NCBI RefSeq assembly: GCF_001613465.1
Contig: NZ_BDCK01000029.1
Span: forward strand, 1 to 64,000
Direction of reading: 5' to 3'
DNA: 64,000 nucleotides
From: Nocardia niwae NBRC 108934 = DSM 45340
GTDB taxonomy: Bacteria; Actinomycetota; Actinomycetes; Mycobacteriales; Mycobacteriaceae
The notes under the pieces were generated by a model. That model ran no database searches, had not been told where the DNA came from, and worked only from the letters and a program-made list of their open reading frames with translations. The translations under genes and the position numbers were made by a program. Of the stretch, positions 1-9,845 are shown one piece after another; within the stretch, counting starts at the first letter, position 1, and every line of letters begins with the position of its first letter.

Positions 1-598
1 AGATCCCGATTCGCTGGCGTTGCGGGACGATCTGCCCGAACGAGTCGACGATGTGGTCGACGAAGCCGTACTCCTTGGCCTGCGCCGCGGTGAACCAGCG
101 GTCGTGCAGGGAATCCTCGTAGATCCGGTCGAACGGCTGGCCGGTGTCCTCGGCGATGATCCCGAGCACCGTGTCGACGGTGTAGCGCAGATCGTCGGCC
201 TGGACCTCGACGTCAACGGCGGTGCCGCCGATGCCCGCCGATCCCTGGTGCATCAGCACCCGCGCGTGCGGCAACGCGAAACGCTTGCCCTTGCTCCCCG
301 ACGACAAGAGGAATTGCCCCGCGCTGCACGCCAATCCGAGTGCGAGCGTGGATACTTCGCAGGGCACCAGCCGCATCACGTCGCGGATGGCGAGCATCGA
401 CGGAACCGATCCGCCGGGCGAATGGATCCACAGCGAGATACCCGCCTCGGAGTCCTCGGCGGCGAGCGTGAGCAGTTGAGTCATCAGCAGCGTGCCGTTG
501 TCGTCGTCGAGCGCGCCGTCGAGCACGACGATGCGGCGGCTGAGCAGCTGCTCGCGCGCCCGCCAGCTGAACATCGGGATTCTGTCATCGTGAGCCAT
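1..598 (-). CDS. clpP: ClpP-family serine protease (3' end cut by window edge)
   Basis: This is a proteolytic subunit of the Clp type, a family that assembles into a barrel and degrades proteins fed by a ClpX/ClpC ATPase. 199 residues are visible, close to full family length, and the stop lies outside the window. The triad is readable: Ser92 in GLACSAGQ, His117 in LPHARVLMHQ and Asp162 in IYEDSLHDR, followed by the usual AKEYGFVDHI segment. The ATG sits behind a GTGGAG ribosome site. Actinobacteria often carry extra ClpP copies besides the clpP1P2 pair, and which one this is cannot be told because its downstream neighbour is not visible. Confidence 0.9.
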   Translation of the reverse strand, partial: MAHDDRIPMFSWRAREQLLSRRIVVLDGALDDDNGTLLMTQLLTLAAEDSEAGISLWIHSPGGSVPSMLAIRDVMRLVPCEVSTLALGLACSAGQFLLSSGSKGKRFALPHARVLMHQGSAGIGGTAVDVEVQADDLRYTVDTVLGIIAEDTGQPFDRIYEDSLHDRWFTAAQAKEYGFVDHIVDSFGQIVPQRQRIGI

Positions 599-1021
599 GG
601 CTCCACGGTGCCGCACGCGCGGCGCCCCACCGCTCCCTCGCTGCCCTCGGCAGATCCGCTCTCAGCAGCGGAGCGACGGCCCCGTCCTGCGGTCACTGGT
701 CTTCTGGTCGCTGAGCGCGGACGAACTCGAAGTCTCACCCGGAAAGCACGGTTCTACCGCGAGAAGGCCGAACTCTTCCGGGGCTTCGCGAACACCGAAG
801 ACGACGGCGACTTCGGCGACTGTCCCCCGAACCCGTTCGATGCGCGTCACGGTCGAAGCCGCGGTGCGGCCATCCGACGCCTCGCCGACTGGGCGGAATG
901 GTCCGCAACGGCACCGCTGTCCGAGCCGAAGACCTGAAGCGTGCCGACGATCCGGCCCCGAAGACGACGATGCCCGTCGGCGCGTGGTGCGCGGACGGGC
1001 GTCGTCGCCGAGAACCGGCTG
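599..1021. other. Intergenic stretch without a supported gene
   Basis: About 420 bases lie between the clpP start and the stop of the next minus-strand gene. Open frames here are short, lack ribosome sites and have no recognisable product. The only structure I see is the hairpin listed separately near its right end. The left part should hold the promoter of the clpP-like gene, but I cannot point to a convincing one. Confidence 0.5.
966..1006 (-). terminator. Hairpin after the four-helix membrane protein gene
   Basis: A 13-base arm (966-978, GACGATGCCCGTC) pairs with 994-1006 (GACGGGCGTCGTC), with a single non-Watson-Crick (G-U type) position and a 15-base loop. It sits 16 bases past the stop of the minus-strand gene that ends at 1022, where a terminator would be expected. 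There is no U-run, as is common for actinobacterial terminators. Confidence 0.55.
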
Positions 1022-2572
1022 CTAGGACTCGCGGCCCGCGGTCGAGGCGGACCGCTGCCTGCTGGTGCGGGCGCGGCGGCGTTCGGCCTGCAGCTCGGCG
1101 AGTTCCTGCTCGAGGATGTCGGCGACGCGGAAGGAACCGGTGTCGTAGATGTCCGGCGTGCGGGCCGTCGGCGGCTGCGCGCCCTCGGGCTTGGGAGCGT
1201 CCTTGCCGTTCTTGGGCTCCGGCGCCGGGCTGTCGCTCTTGGCTTCCGCCAGCGGGCGGCGGGTGGCCGGGATCTCCGCCGTCGGGACCTCGGTCTCGGT
1301 GACCGTGGTGCGCGGCGTGGCCGGCGGCGTCTGCCGGACGACCACCTTCGGCGCTGCGGGCTCGTCGGCGGGCACCCGGGCGGCCGGACGGCCCTCGGAC
1401 CTGCCCGGCGCGACCGCTGCGGGCTCACTCGCGGCGAGCTTCTTCCCGTTGGCCGACGGCGCACTGCCGTTGGCGATGGCCGCGACGTCGTTCTCGACCT
1501 GCACCGGCGCGTGGAAGGCTTCCATCGCGTCGAGGTCCTCGATGGACTCGGGCAGCAACGGCTTCCGCGGTGTCTCGACGGGCGGCCACTGGATTTCGGG
1601 TTCCACCACGGCTACGGGCTGTTCCTCGGCAACCTCCGGGGCGGCCTCGGTTTCGACGACCTCGACCGCCTCCTGCTCGACGACCTCCACCGGGGGCGCC
1701 ACCGCGGCAAGTTGCGGTTCGGGGTGCACGTGCGGGACGGCCGGCGCCTCGGGCGCGGCGGGCATCCGGTACCTGGGCAGTGTGAGCCGGATCTGCTCGG
1801 CCGGGTCGGGCAGGTCGCGAACCTGCTCGGTGGCCCTCGCGATGGCGAGGCCGTAGCGTGCGCTCGCGGCGTCGTGGATGAGCAGCGCGACGCCGATCAT
1901 CACCGGCGCGATGGCGTGCACGGCCGCGTCGTACCAGGCGCCCGCGCGCAGATAGGGGTAGGTGTTGAGACTGACGGTCAAGGCCAGCAAAGCCATTTCG
2001 GCGGTCGCGACCTGGCGGCGGTTGTCCACCACGCCCCATTCGGCGACCTTGTTGGTGCCGATCATGATGATGATCAGGCAGACGCTGATCATGCCTTCGA
2101 GCAGGTAGCTGAACCAGTACAGCGGATCGGTCGCGCCACCGGGAGCGATGTTGTGCTGTACGTTGACCGCCGACCACAACATGCCCGCCGCGACTACGCC
2201 CGCCAGTGCCCGCAGCGACCAGGACCGATGCCGGTAGAGCGAGGCCAACTTCGCGTGCGGACTGGATTCACGTCGTTGCGCGGCAATCGCCTTGCGGGCG
2301 AGCAAAAGGTCTCGCATGTCGGCCTTCTCGATCGCTTCGGTGGTCTGCCTGGCGCGGTCGGATGCCGCGGCGGCCGCCTGCGCCTCTTTCCAGCGTTGTC
2401 CGCGCTCCTGGGTGCGGATCCGTTCGGCGAGCTCACGTTCGGCATACAGTTCGTCCTCCGACAGCGCCTCGGTGAGCGCGGGATCGAACTGGTACGCGAG
2501 CCGTCCACGGGCCTTCTCGACCCGCCTCGCCAGCTGTGTAACCTCGTCCTCGATGGGATGTTCGATGACCAT
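1022..2572 (-). CDS. Predicted four-helix membrane protein with long acidic/proline-rich tail
   Basis: I do not recognise a named family with certainty. The 516-residue product has a charged, helical, probably coiled-coil N-terminus (about 35-100), four hydrophobic segments (about 119-137, 151-172, 188-208 and 216-233), then a low-complexity tail from about 260 rich in Pro, Glu, Ala and Val. The four-helix core with DPLYWFSYLLEG recalls the SpdA/SpdB or DUF2637 membrane proteins of actinobacterial conjugative elements, but that is a weak resemblance. I chose the ATG at 2572 because GGGGAG precedes it at good spacing; an in-frame ATG at 2638 has no ribosome site. No other conjugation gene is nearby. 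Confidence 0.7.
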   Translation of the reverse strand: MVIEHPIEDEVTQLARRVEKARGRLAYQFDPALTEALSEDELYAERELAERIRTQERGQRWKEAQAAAAASDRARQTTEAIEKADMRDLLLARKAIAAQRRESSPHAKLASLYRHRSWSLRALAGVVAAGMLWSAVNVQHNIAPGGATDPLYWFSYLLEGMISVCLIIIMIGTNKVAEWGVVDNRRQVATAEMALLALTVSLNTYPYLRAGAWYDAAVHAIAPVMIGVALLIHDAASARYGLAIARATEQVRDLPDPAEQIRLTLPRYRMPAAPEAPAVPHVHPEPQLAAVAPPVEVVEQEAVEVVETEAAPEVAEEQPVAVVEPEIQWPPVETPRKPLLPESIEDLDAMEAFHAPVQVENDVAAIANGSAPSANGKKLAASEPAAVAPGRSEGRPAARVPADEPAAPKVVVRQTPPATPRTTVTETEVPTAEIPATRRPLAEAKSDSPAPEPKNGKDAPKPEGAQPPTARTPDIYDTGSFRVADILEQELAELQAERRRARTSRQRSASTAGRES

Positions 2573-2638
2573 CAGCGCTCCCCGCACGGGAGAGTCGATG
2601 GCAGACAAGTGATCACGTATGGCAACGGCACGTTTCAT

Positions 2639-3063
2639 TCATAGTCGATCCACCGCTACTGGCGAAACTGTTCATTTGCCATCTCACGAAACTATCCGGC
2701 GCGCCGCGGACGACACACGCGCCGGGGCAGGATTTCCCGGCGCCGCGGGCAGTTCCTTCCACCTCGCGACAGACCATTGACCGCTCTATGCTGAACGGGC
2801 GCGCTTTCCCTTCGCGGCGGCGCGTGCGCTCCCGCAGCGCGTTCGGATACGCCGGTGCTGTCGAGATTCGCCCCTCGGCGGCACCGGGCCGGCCACTCCC
2901 GCGCACCGGGTGTTTCACCGATACCCCCGGCCATTCCGGCGCACGCCATATGGATCTCGGATATCGCTATGCGGCAGCATGACTCAGCAGCCGACCGCGA
3001 AACGCACAGCCTCCCCATTCGCGTGATCCGCAGGGCGATCCCAGACGTGCGAATGCGAACCGC
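2639..3063. other. Intergenic stretch without a supported gene
   Basis: About 425 bases separate the membrane protein gene from the stop of the TetR gene. Both flanking genes run on the minus strand. I found no frame with a credible start and product, and no strong repeat or hairpin. A promoter for the membrane protein gene should lie in its left part. Confidence 0.45.
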
Positions 3064-3669
3064 TCACTCGGGATCGGCCACCCGTCCGATGTCCACCGAG
3101 TCGAGCACCCGGGACAACGTGTCGAACAGCAGCAGGTCCAGCCGGTCCTGGTCGACGTCGTCGCGGGACAGCCACTGCACCGTGAGGTCCTCGGCCATCG
3201 CCCACCACGAGCGCACCACCAGACGTTCGGCGGTCGAGCGTGCGGGCCGGCCGAGAGCGGCGAACACCCGATCGGTCAGTTCGTCGTGCATCCGCTCCAT
3301 GATCGCCTCGAGCACCGGATCCTGACCTGCGGCACGGAGCAGGCCGACCAGCGGCCCGCTGCGTTTGCGCATGTAACCCACGAAGTTGGCGATCATCGAG
3401 GCGAGCGGGTCCGCGGCGTCGGGGTCGGGACCGGTGGCGCGCAGGAATCGCTGCGACGCGGCGCGGACCAGCTGCGCGTAATAGTCCTGCTTGGTCGGGA
3501 AGTAGTGGAACAGCAGCCCGCGCGAGATGCCCGCCTGCTGCGCTACCGCGTCGACGGTGATCTGGTGCCACGGGCGATCGATCAGCATGCCCAGACCGAT
3601 CCCGATCAGTTGCCTGCGCCGGTCGTCCGCCGAGCGGCGGCCGCTCGGCTCCACGGCGACGTCGGTCAT
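3064..3669 (-). CDS. TetR-family transcriptional regulator
   Basis: This 201-residue protein has the TetR helix-turn-helix at about residues 15-60 (ITVDAVAQQAGISRGLLFHY) and an all-helical C-terminal ligand domain. It faces the acyl-CoA dehydrogenase / kinase operon at 3760 and probably represses it, because the 90-base gap holds two copies of a palindrome (3683-3697 and 3727-3741). The ATG at 3669 follows AGAGGAGG; a longer reading would start at a TTG inside the palindrome and is unlikely. The ligand is probably a fatty acyl-CoA or related acid, by analogy with TetR proteins beside acyl-CoA dehydrogenases. Confidence 0.88.
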   Translation of the reverse strand: MTDVAVEPSGRRSADDRRRQLIGIGLGMLIDRPWHQITVDAVAQQAGISRGLLFHYFPTKQDYYAQLVRAASQRFLRATGPDPDAADPLASMIANFVGYMRKRSGPLVGLLRAAGQDPVLEAIMERMHDELTDRVFAALGRPARSTAERLVVRSWWAMAEDLTVQWLSRDDVDQDRLDLLLFDTLSRVLDSVDIGRVADPE

Positions 3670-3682
3670 CCACCCTCCTCTA

Positions 3683-3697
3683 TTGAGCAATGCTCAA
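3683..3697. promoter_or_regulatory. Palindromic operator, copy 1
   Basis: TTGAGCA-A-TGCTCAA is a perfect inverted repeat with a one-base centre. It lies 14 bases upstream of the TetR start, where it would block the regulator's own transcription. The near-identical second copy is 44 bases away. Confidence 0.8.
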
Positions 3698-3726
3698 CAA
3701 TATGCTACCAATGACCTGACCGGAAG

Positions 3727-3741
3727 TTGAGCAATGCTCAG
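3727..3741. promoter_or_regulatory. Palindromic operator, copy 2
   Basis: TTGAGCAATGCTCAG matches copy 1 in 14 of 15 bases; only the last base breaks the symmetry. It lies 19 bases before the chosen acyl-CoA dehydrogenase start. The 44-base centre-to-centre spacing is about four helical turns, which would put two bound dimers on one face of the DNA. Confidence 0.8.
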
Positions 3742-3759
3742 CAAACCTCGAGGATGGGT

Positions 3760-4964
<1,205 letters not shown>

Positions 4965-4968
<4 letters not shown>

Positions 4969-6020
4969 GTGTTCCGGGGGCCACCGCCGTTCGCGCGGAG
5001 GACGCCTTCGACGTCGCCGCCGTGCACGCGTGGCTCGCCGAGCGGGTCCCCGGCCTGGGCGAGCCGCCCGAGGTGCGCCAGTTCTCCGGTGGCGCGTCCA
5101 ATCTGACGTATCTGCTGCGCTACCCGGAGCGCGACCTGATACTGCGCCGCCCGCCGAGGGGCACCAAAGCGGCTTCCGCGCACGACATGGGCCGCGAGTT
5201 CCTGGTGCAGCAGCGGTTGCATCCGCACTACCGTTACGTGCCGCGGATGGTGGCCCGGTGCGCCGATCCGGAGGTGATCGGCAGCGAGTTCTACGTGATG
5301 GAGCGCGTGGCGGGCACGATTCTGCGAGGTGATCTACCGGAGGGCACGACCCTGTCCCCCGACCGGGCGCGGCGCTTGTCCACCTCGGCCTTCGACTGCC
5401 TGATCGAATTGCACCAGGTCGATCCCGTCGCCGCCGGGCTCACCGAAATCGGCAAGGGCGCGGGATACGTGGGCCGCCAGGTCGCGGGCTGGTCGCGGCG
5501 CTTCGTGGACGCCCGCACCGACAACGTGGGCGATTTCGCGGCGGTGATGAGTTGGCTCGCCGCCAACCAGCCCGCGGACGTCGCCACCACCGTCATCCAC
5601 AACGACTTCCGCCTGGACAATCTGGTGCTGGACCCGTCCGGCTCGGGCGCGATCGTCGGCGTGCTCGATTGGGAGATGGCGACCCTGGGTGATCCGCTGA
5701 TGGATCTCGGTGGGGCGCTGGCCTACTGGGTGCAGGCGGACGACGACGAGGTCATGCGGGCCTCCCGCCGGCAGCCGAGTCACCTGCCCGGCATGCTGAC
5801 CCGCGCGCAGATCGTCGAACACTATTGCGCGCGCACCGGACGCTCGGCGGAGAACTGGCCGTTCTACGAGGTCTTCGGATTGTTCCGCCTCGCCGTCATC
5901 GCCCAGCAGATCTATTACCGGTACCACCACGGGCAGACCACGAACCCGGCGTTCAAGGATTTCTGGATGCTGATCAACTACCTGGAATGGCGCTGCCGGA
6001 AAGTCGCGGGGATCGACTAG
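4965..6020 (+). CDS. APH-like phosphotransferase, probable hydroxyacyl-CoA kinase
   Basis: The 351-residue protein has the aminoglycoside-phosphotransferase/choline-kinase fold: a nucleotide-binding N-lobe (FSGGASNLTYLLRY), the catalytic loop VIHNDFRLDNLVL near residue 210 and the metal-binding loop VLDWEMATLGDPLMDLGG. The GTG start overlaps the stop of the acyl-CoA dehydrogenase gene, so the two are co-translated. That pairing mirrors the fused human ACAD10/ACAD11, whose kinase half phosphorylates the hydroxyl of 4-hydroxyacyl-CoA so that the dehydrogenase half can remove it. I infer the same role, not antibiotic resistance. The exact substrate cannot be read from sequence. Confidence 0.85.
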
Positions 6021-6059
6021 CGCCCCTCGAACACCGTCATCGGGGTGCGGGCTCCCGCG

Positions 6060-7331
6060 TCATCGCCCTAGCGCGATGGATCCGACATCGGTGACAGCGC
6101 AGCCGTTGCCGGCCGGGATCCCGGCGAAGCGGTCGCGCAGCCAGGCGATCACGCTGTTCTCGGCGAGGGTATTGAGGGTCAGGTGCTCGCTCGAATGGTC
6201 GCGGATATAGGTGACTCGGGCGGCGGGGTCCCGGCAGTAGGCGGAGGCGAGCGCGTCGGCGGGGCCGATGGGAACGAGCCAGTCGGCGGTCGCGTGGTAG
6301 AGGAAGACCGGGGCGTCGGGAACCGACTTGCCCATCCTGGTGCGGTCGAAGACCGCGCGCAGCACCGAGGTGTGCAGTATGCCGCCGTGCACCAAGCTGT
6401 CGATGTCGAGGAAGGGTTCCGTCGCGGCCTGATGCAGCACGCAGCTGCGTTCCTTCGCGGCCAGCACCTGGCGGCCGCGCGGTGTCGCGTTCGCTCGCAG
6501 GTAGGCGTCCAGTTCGGGTTCCTCGCGCGCGAGGCCGATGATGGCGGCCGCGACCAGCCCCGCGCCGGGACCCCTGTTCGCCGCATGCGACAGGACCTCG
6601 AGGTCTACGTCGGTACCGCCGGAGACGACGCCGACGAGGTTCACCTCCGGCGCGTAGGCGCTGCGCAATTCCGCTCCGTGCAGCGTGGGTATCGAGCCGC
6701 CCGAGTATCCCCACATCGCCACCTCGGTGTCCGCTCCCGGCAGTCCCAGTGGATCGAAACGTTCCGCGGCACGGATGCCGTCCAGCGCGATCCGTGCGGC
6801 CAGCGGGCCATGGGCGAACGCGGCGTTCGGGCCTTGATGGTCCGGCACCACGACCGTCCAGCCCTGCGCGAGCAAGGCCGGGGCGCTGCGCAGCGGATCG
6901 ATCTGCCCGTCGAGCAGCCCGGCCTCCATCGATCGGCGCACCGTGTAGGACGGCGCGCAGAACAGCCCGGTGGAATCCTCGGCGGCGTGCAGGGACACCA
7001 ATTTCCCGGTCGGCGCAGCGGGTTTCAGCAGCGTCGCGACGGCGGCGATGGGCTGATCGGCGCTGTCGGCGGACCGATAGGAGATCTGCCAGGCCTCGGC
7101 CGCCGGCCCCGCGGGCTGGTTCGCGATGGTGACCGGCCGCGCGGCGAGAATCTCACCCGGCCGCTTCGAGGCGACCAGCTCGGCGGGCGGCCGATAGAAC
7201 GGGTCCTGCTCCGGCGGCATCGGCTCCGCCGTCACCGGAATCTCCGGCTCCGCCGCCGACAACCCGCCGGGCGTCGTCAGCAACACCGAGAACACCGTCG
7301 CGACAACCACACAGCACCGTGCGAACACCAC
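6060..7331 (-). CDS. Secreted lipase (secretory lipase / LIP family)
   Basis: The 423-residue product begins with a signal peptide of about 26 residues ending near LSAAEP. The mature part is an alpha/beta hydrolase of the secretory lipase family, with the nucleophile Ser210 in WGYSGGS. Likely acid and base are the Asp in TADWLVPIG and the His in DHSSEHLTL. It would act outside the cell on triacylglycerols or other esters. The GTG start follows GGGGAGG at good spacing. It runs convergently to the kinase gene and is not in an operon. Confidence 0.85.
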   Translation of the reverse strand: MVFARCCVVVATVFSVLLTTPGGLSAAEPEIPVTAEPMPPEQDPFYRPPAELVASKRPGEILAARPVTIANQPAGPAAEAWQISYRSADSADQPIAAVATLLKPAAPTGKLVSLHAAEDSTGLFCAPSYTVRRSMEAGLLDGQIDPLRSAPALLAQGWTVVVPDHQGPNAAFAHGPLAARIALDGIRAAERFDPLGLPGADTEVAMWGYSGGSIPTLHGAELRSAYAPEVNLVGVVSGGTDVDLEVLSHAANRGPGAGLVAAAIIGLAREEPELDAYLRANATPRGRQVLAAKERSCVLHQAATEPFLDIDSLVHGGILHTSVLRAVFDRTRMGKSVPDAPVFLYHATADWLVPIGPADALASAYCRDPAARVTYIRDHSSEHLTLNTLAENSVIAWLRDRFAGIPAGNGCAVTDVGSIALGR

Positions 7332-7444
7332 CGACGACCTCCCCTGGAATCGACCGCTTGTGCAGTGCGTTTCGCGCCGATCGACCGCTCCGGCAGTGGC
7401 ATCGTAGCCAAGTCTCCGCCTCCGGGCGGTGAGTTCGGCGCGAC

Positions 7445-8119
7445 TCAGTTCGGCGCGGCGATCTTGATGATGGTGGCTTCACCGTCGGTGGTGGCCACGG
7501 TGACGAACTGGCGGTAGGTGCGGTTGGCGGAATCGGGGCGCAACTCGGTGATGACCACGTCGTATCGCCCGTCGAGCATGGGGGTGATCATGACGCAGTG
7601 CTGGGTCCCCGTGGGGACGGAGGCGATGCCCGCGTCGATCACGGCGACCGGTGGCACCGCGGCGTCCGGCACCGTCAGCGATCGCGCGACCGCTCCCGAC
7701 CGGGTCACGTAGTAGGCGTGCTGGAAGGCCAGGATCACGTCCGGCCCGGAGGCGGTCGAGCCGGTTCCGTTGCCACGCACCAGTTGGGCACCGCGCGTCG
7801 GCTCGCAGCCGGGGCCGCCACCCAGCACGGGGTCCGCCACCGTGGCCGATTGCCGTGGCGCGGAAGCGGCGTCGGTATAGACCAGGACCAGCGCGGCGGC
7901 GGCGAGCGAGGCGGCCAGCCCGACCCCGCCGACCAGCCATGCGCGGCGTGGTCCGCGACGAGCGCGGCGCCGTTTACGGGCCGCCCGGTGCCGGTCCCGG
8001 CCGGTGCGAGGCGGCGGCTCGTGACCGGAGATCATCCCCGGCCAGGTGGGCACGCGTCCGTCCCGGACCTGGCCTGGGCGGGCGCGTCGGCCGCCGGGCT
8101 CGGACGTGTTCGACGACAT
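7445..8119 (-). CDS. Membrane-anchored protein of unknown function, paralogue of the gene at 52751
   Basis: This 224-residue protein has a basic cytoplasmic N-terminus (RKRRRARRGPRRA), one membrane helix at about 61-81 and an outer domain of about 130 residues. I do not know its function. The outer domain is clearly related to the C-terminal domain of the protein encoded at 52751-53743: both share PGCE, GPDxIxAF, AYY, RSG, PDAAVxP, VPxGT and CV(M/Q)I in the same order. Each has two cysteines in this domain, so a disulfide is plausible. The other copy lies behind an EspC-like gene, while this one stands alone. The ATG start has only a weak ribosome site. Confidence 0.7.
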   Translation of the reverse strand: MSSNTSEPGGRRARPGQVRDGRVPTWPGMISGHEPPPRTGRDRHRAARKRRRARRGPRRAWLVGGVGLAASLAAAALVLVYTDAASAPRQSATVADPVLGGGPGCEPTRGAQLVRGNGTGSTASGPDVILAFQHAYYVTRSGAVARSLTVPDAAVPPVAVIDAGIASVPTGTQHCVMITPMLDGRYDVVITELRPDSANRTYRQFVTVATTDGEATIIKIAAPN

Positions 8120-8390
8120 GCTCTCGCCGCACCCCCTTTTACCGGTGCCTACTCGGCCACCGTGGGTTCCCTCTCAATGCCGTTGCGCAATAACAACATT
8201 GCATATCTCTCCGGATTCTGTCGGTCGAATGCCCAACAGGCAAGGCCGAACTCCGGCGCGGCGCCGCGAGGAGCATGGGATACCGGCGTGTCCGGACCGG
8301 GTGGTCGGTGCGGTTCCGGACCGTGGACACCATGAGCGAGGTGGCGGCCTACCGCACCGCGGTGCTGCTCGAGCCGGTGACCCAGCCGAG

Positions 8391-9203
8391 CTAGTCCCAG
8401 GTCAGCGGATCCAGATAAAGGAAGAACCGCTGGCGCGCGGCATCGAGTTCGATGCCGTAGCGATCGGCGAAGGCGCGGTCGGCCTCCTCGGCGCGCCGCT
8501 CGTCCCGCCATGACTCCCTGGCATTGGCCAGCAGCAGCGCGATATCGGCGTACGGGTCGGCGAGGCCGAGGCGTCCGAGGTCCACGAATCCGGCGACGCT
8601 GTGGGTGTCCGGATCGAGAATGATGTTGGGCAGGCACAGATCGCCGTGGCACACCACGGCTTCGGCGGACTCCTGGGTCATCCTCGGTCCCAATTCGGTG
8701 GCCAGCCGGGTGAGCAGGACGGTGGGCGGAGTGGCCTGCTGTTCCTCCGGCAGGAATTCGGTGTGGACCGCACCCCGCACCACCACGTCCTGGGCGATCG
8801 CGAACATCCGCGCGAGGCCGCGGTCGAACGGGCAGTCTTCGGCGGGCAGCTCGTGCAGGCGCCGCACCGTGTCGGCGATGCTGGCCCACGCGCTGGAAAG
8901 CGTCTGCACGGCAACAGCGTCGGCGGGCACACCGTGGACGGCGCTGGTGATCAAGCAGGCGCCGCCGTCGGCGTCGGTGCGCCAGTCCAGCACTTGGGGA
9001 CCGGGGATATCGTGGGCGTCGAGCCAGAGGACCTTGTCCCGTTCCAGCGCGAGGTCGGCGGCCCGTCCGGGGTCGGCGCACTTGGCGTAGCGGGAGCCGT
9101 CGGCGGACCGGAACACCTCGGCGCCGGACTCCCCGCTGCCGACCGGTTCCCATCGGCGATCGGACGGCAGGGTGGCGCGGAAGCGGACAAGCGACTCGGA
9201 CAC
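8391..9203 (-). CDS. Aminoglycoside O-phosphotransferase, APH(3'')-I-like (streptomycin)
   Basis: The 270-residue protein resembles the streptomycin 3''-phosphotransferase family (StrA/APH(3'')-Ib) along its length: GESGAEVF, CPFDRGLARMF, TEFLPEEQQATP, VCHGDLCLPN and the terminal LDPLTW all have close counterparts there. Asp188 in HGD is the catalytic base and the DLG at 208-210 binds magnesium; Lys41 is the likely ATP lysine. It would inactivate streptomycin in the cytoplasm. No transposon, integron or partner strB gene is nearby and base composition matches its neighbours, so it looks chromosomal and possibly intrinsic. Start is GTG. Confidence 0.85.
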   Translation of the reverse strand: MSESLVRFRATLPSDRRWEPVGSGESGAEVFRSADGSRYAKCADPGRAADLALERDKVLWLDAHDIPGPQVLDWRTDADGGACLITSAVHGVPADAVAVQTLSSAWASIADTVRRLHELPAEDCPFDRGLARMFAIAQDVVVRGAVHTEFLPEEQQATPPTVLLTRLATELGPRMTQESAEAVVCHGDLCLPNIILDPDTHSVAGFVDLGRLGLADPYADIALLLANARESWRDERRAEEADRAFADRYGIELDAARQRFFLYLDPLTWD

Positions 9204-9269
9204 GCCATCGACGGTAGCAACGCAACCCGCCCGCGACCCACCGCGCAGACCTCCGGCAACTCAGATGTA

Positions 9270-9288
9270 TAGTTGCTTAAAGCAACTA
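9270..9288. promoter_or_regulatory. Palindromic operator before the MarR/exporter operon
   Basis: TAGTTGCTT-A-AAGCAACTA is a perfect nine-base inverted repeat around one base, located 51 bases before the MarR start in the gap between two divergent genes. Size and symmetry fit a MarR dimer, so autoregulation together with control of the exporter gene is the simplest reading. Confidence 0.75.
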
Positions 9289-9338
9289 GTTGTGGCTGCT
9301 AATCAAATCTGCTGGTGGGGAACGTCGAGGTGAGTGTC

Positions 9339-9836
9339 ATGTCCGCAACCGCTCGCGAGCGCCGGATCACGGCGGCCGAACTCGCGGCCGCCGACGAACT
9401 CGGTCAGCGGCTGGTGCGGTTCATGCGCGCGGTCAACCGGGCGAAGTGGCTGCCGGCCCGGCCCGGTCCGGACGGACTGGAGCGACTCGCCTACGCCGTG
9501 CTGTTCTGCCTGGTGCACGAAGGGCCGCAGCGCGCGGGCAGGCTCGCCGAATTGCTGCACGCCGAGGCATCGACCATCAGCAGGCAGAGCAGATCGCTCG
9601 TGGCGCACGGCCTGGTGGAGCGCCGGGCCGACCCGGTCGACGGCCGCGCGTGCGTGCTGGCGGCCACAGCGGAAGGCGTGCGCGTCTTCGAGGAGAACCG
9701 CGCGCTGCGTAACCGGTGGCTGGCCGACATCCTGGCCGACTGGCCCGCACCGGACCGCGACACCTTGACCGCACTGCTCGACCGGCTCACCGCAGGAATA
9801 GAGACCACTCCCCGACACCCAGCCGATCCGAAATAG
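9339..9836 (+). CDS. MarR-family transcriptional regulator
   Basis: A 165-residue winged-helix regulator: the recognition region AGRLAELLHAEASTISRQSR is followed by a wing (RADPVDGRACVLAATAEG) and a helical dimer arm. The ATG at 9339 follows GAGGTGA; an upstream in-frame start at 9315 has a poorer site. It ends 9 bases before the MFS exporter gene, so the two form an operon. MarR proteins in this arrangement usually release the DNA when they bind a drug or phenolic compound that the exporter removes. Confidence 0.9.
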   Translation: MSATARERRITAAELAAADELGQRLVRFMRAVNRAKWLPARPGPDGLERLAYAVLFCLVHEGPQRAGRLAELLHAEASTISRQSRSLVAHGLVERRADPVDGRACVLAATAEGVRVFEENRALRNRWLADILADWPAPDRDTLTALLDRLTAGIETTPRHPADPK

Positions 9837-9845
9837 GGCTCATCC

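Noticed and set aside
1022..2572. Conjugative element based on the SpdA/DUF2637-like membrane protein
   Set aside because: No relaxase, TraB/FtsK-type translocase, integrase or attachment site lies nearby, and the similarity itself is weak.
941..2644. A 567-codon plus-strand frame over the four-helix membrane protein gene
   Set aside because: It is antisense to a gene with clear membrane segments and ribosome site, and its own translation shows no domain.
8332..8394. A 20-codon plus-strand frame with an ATG before the APH gene end
   Set aside because: Too short, no ribosome site, no recognisable product.
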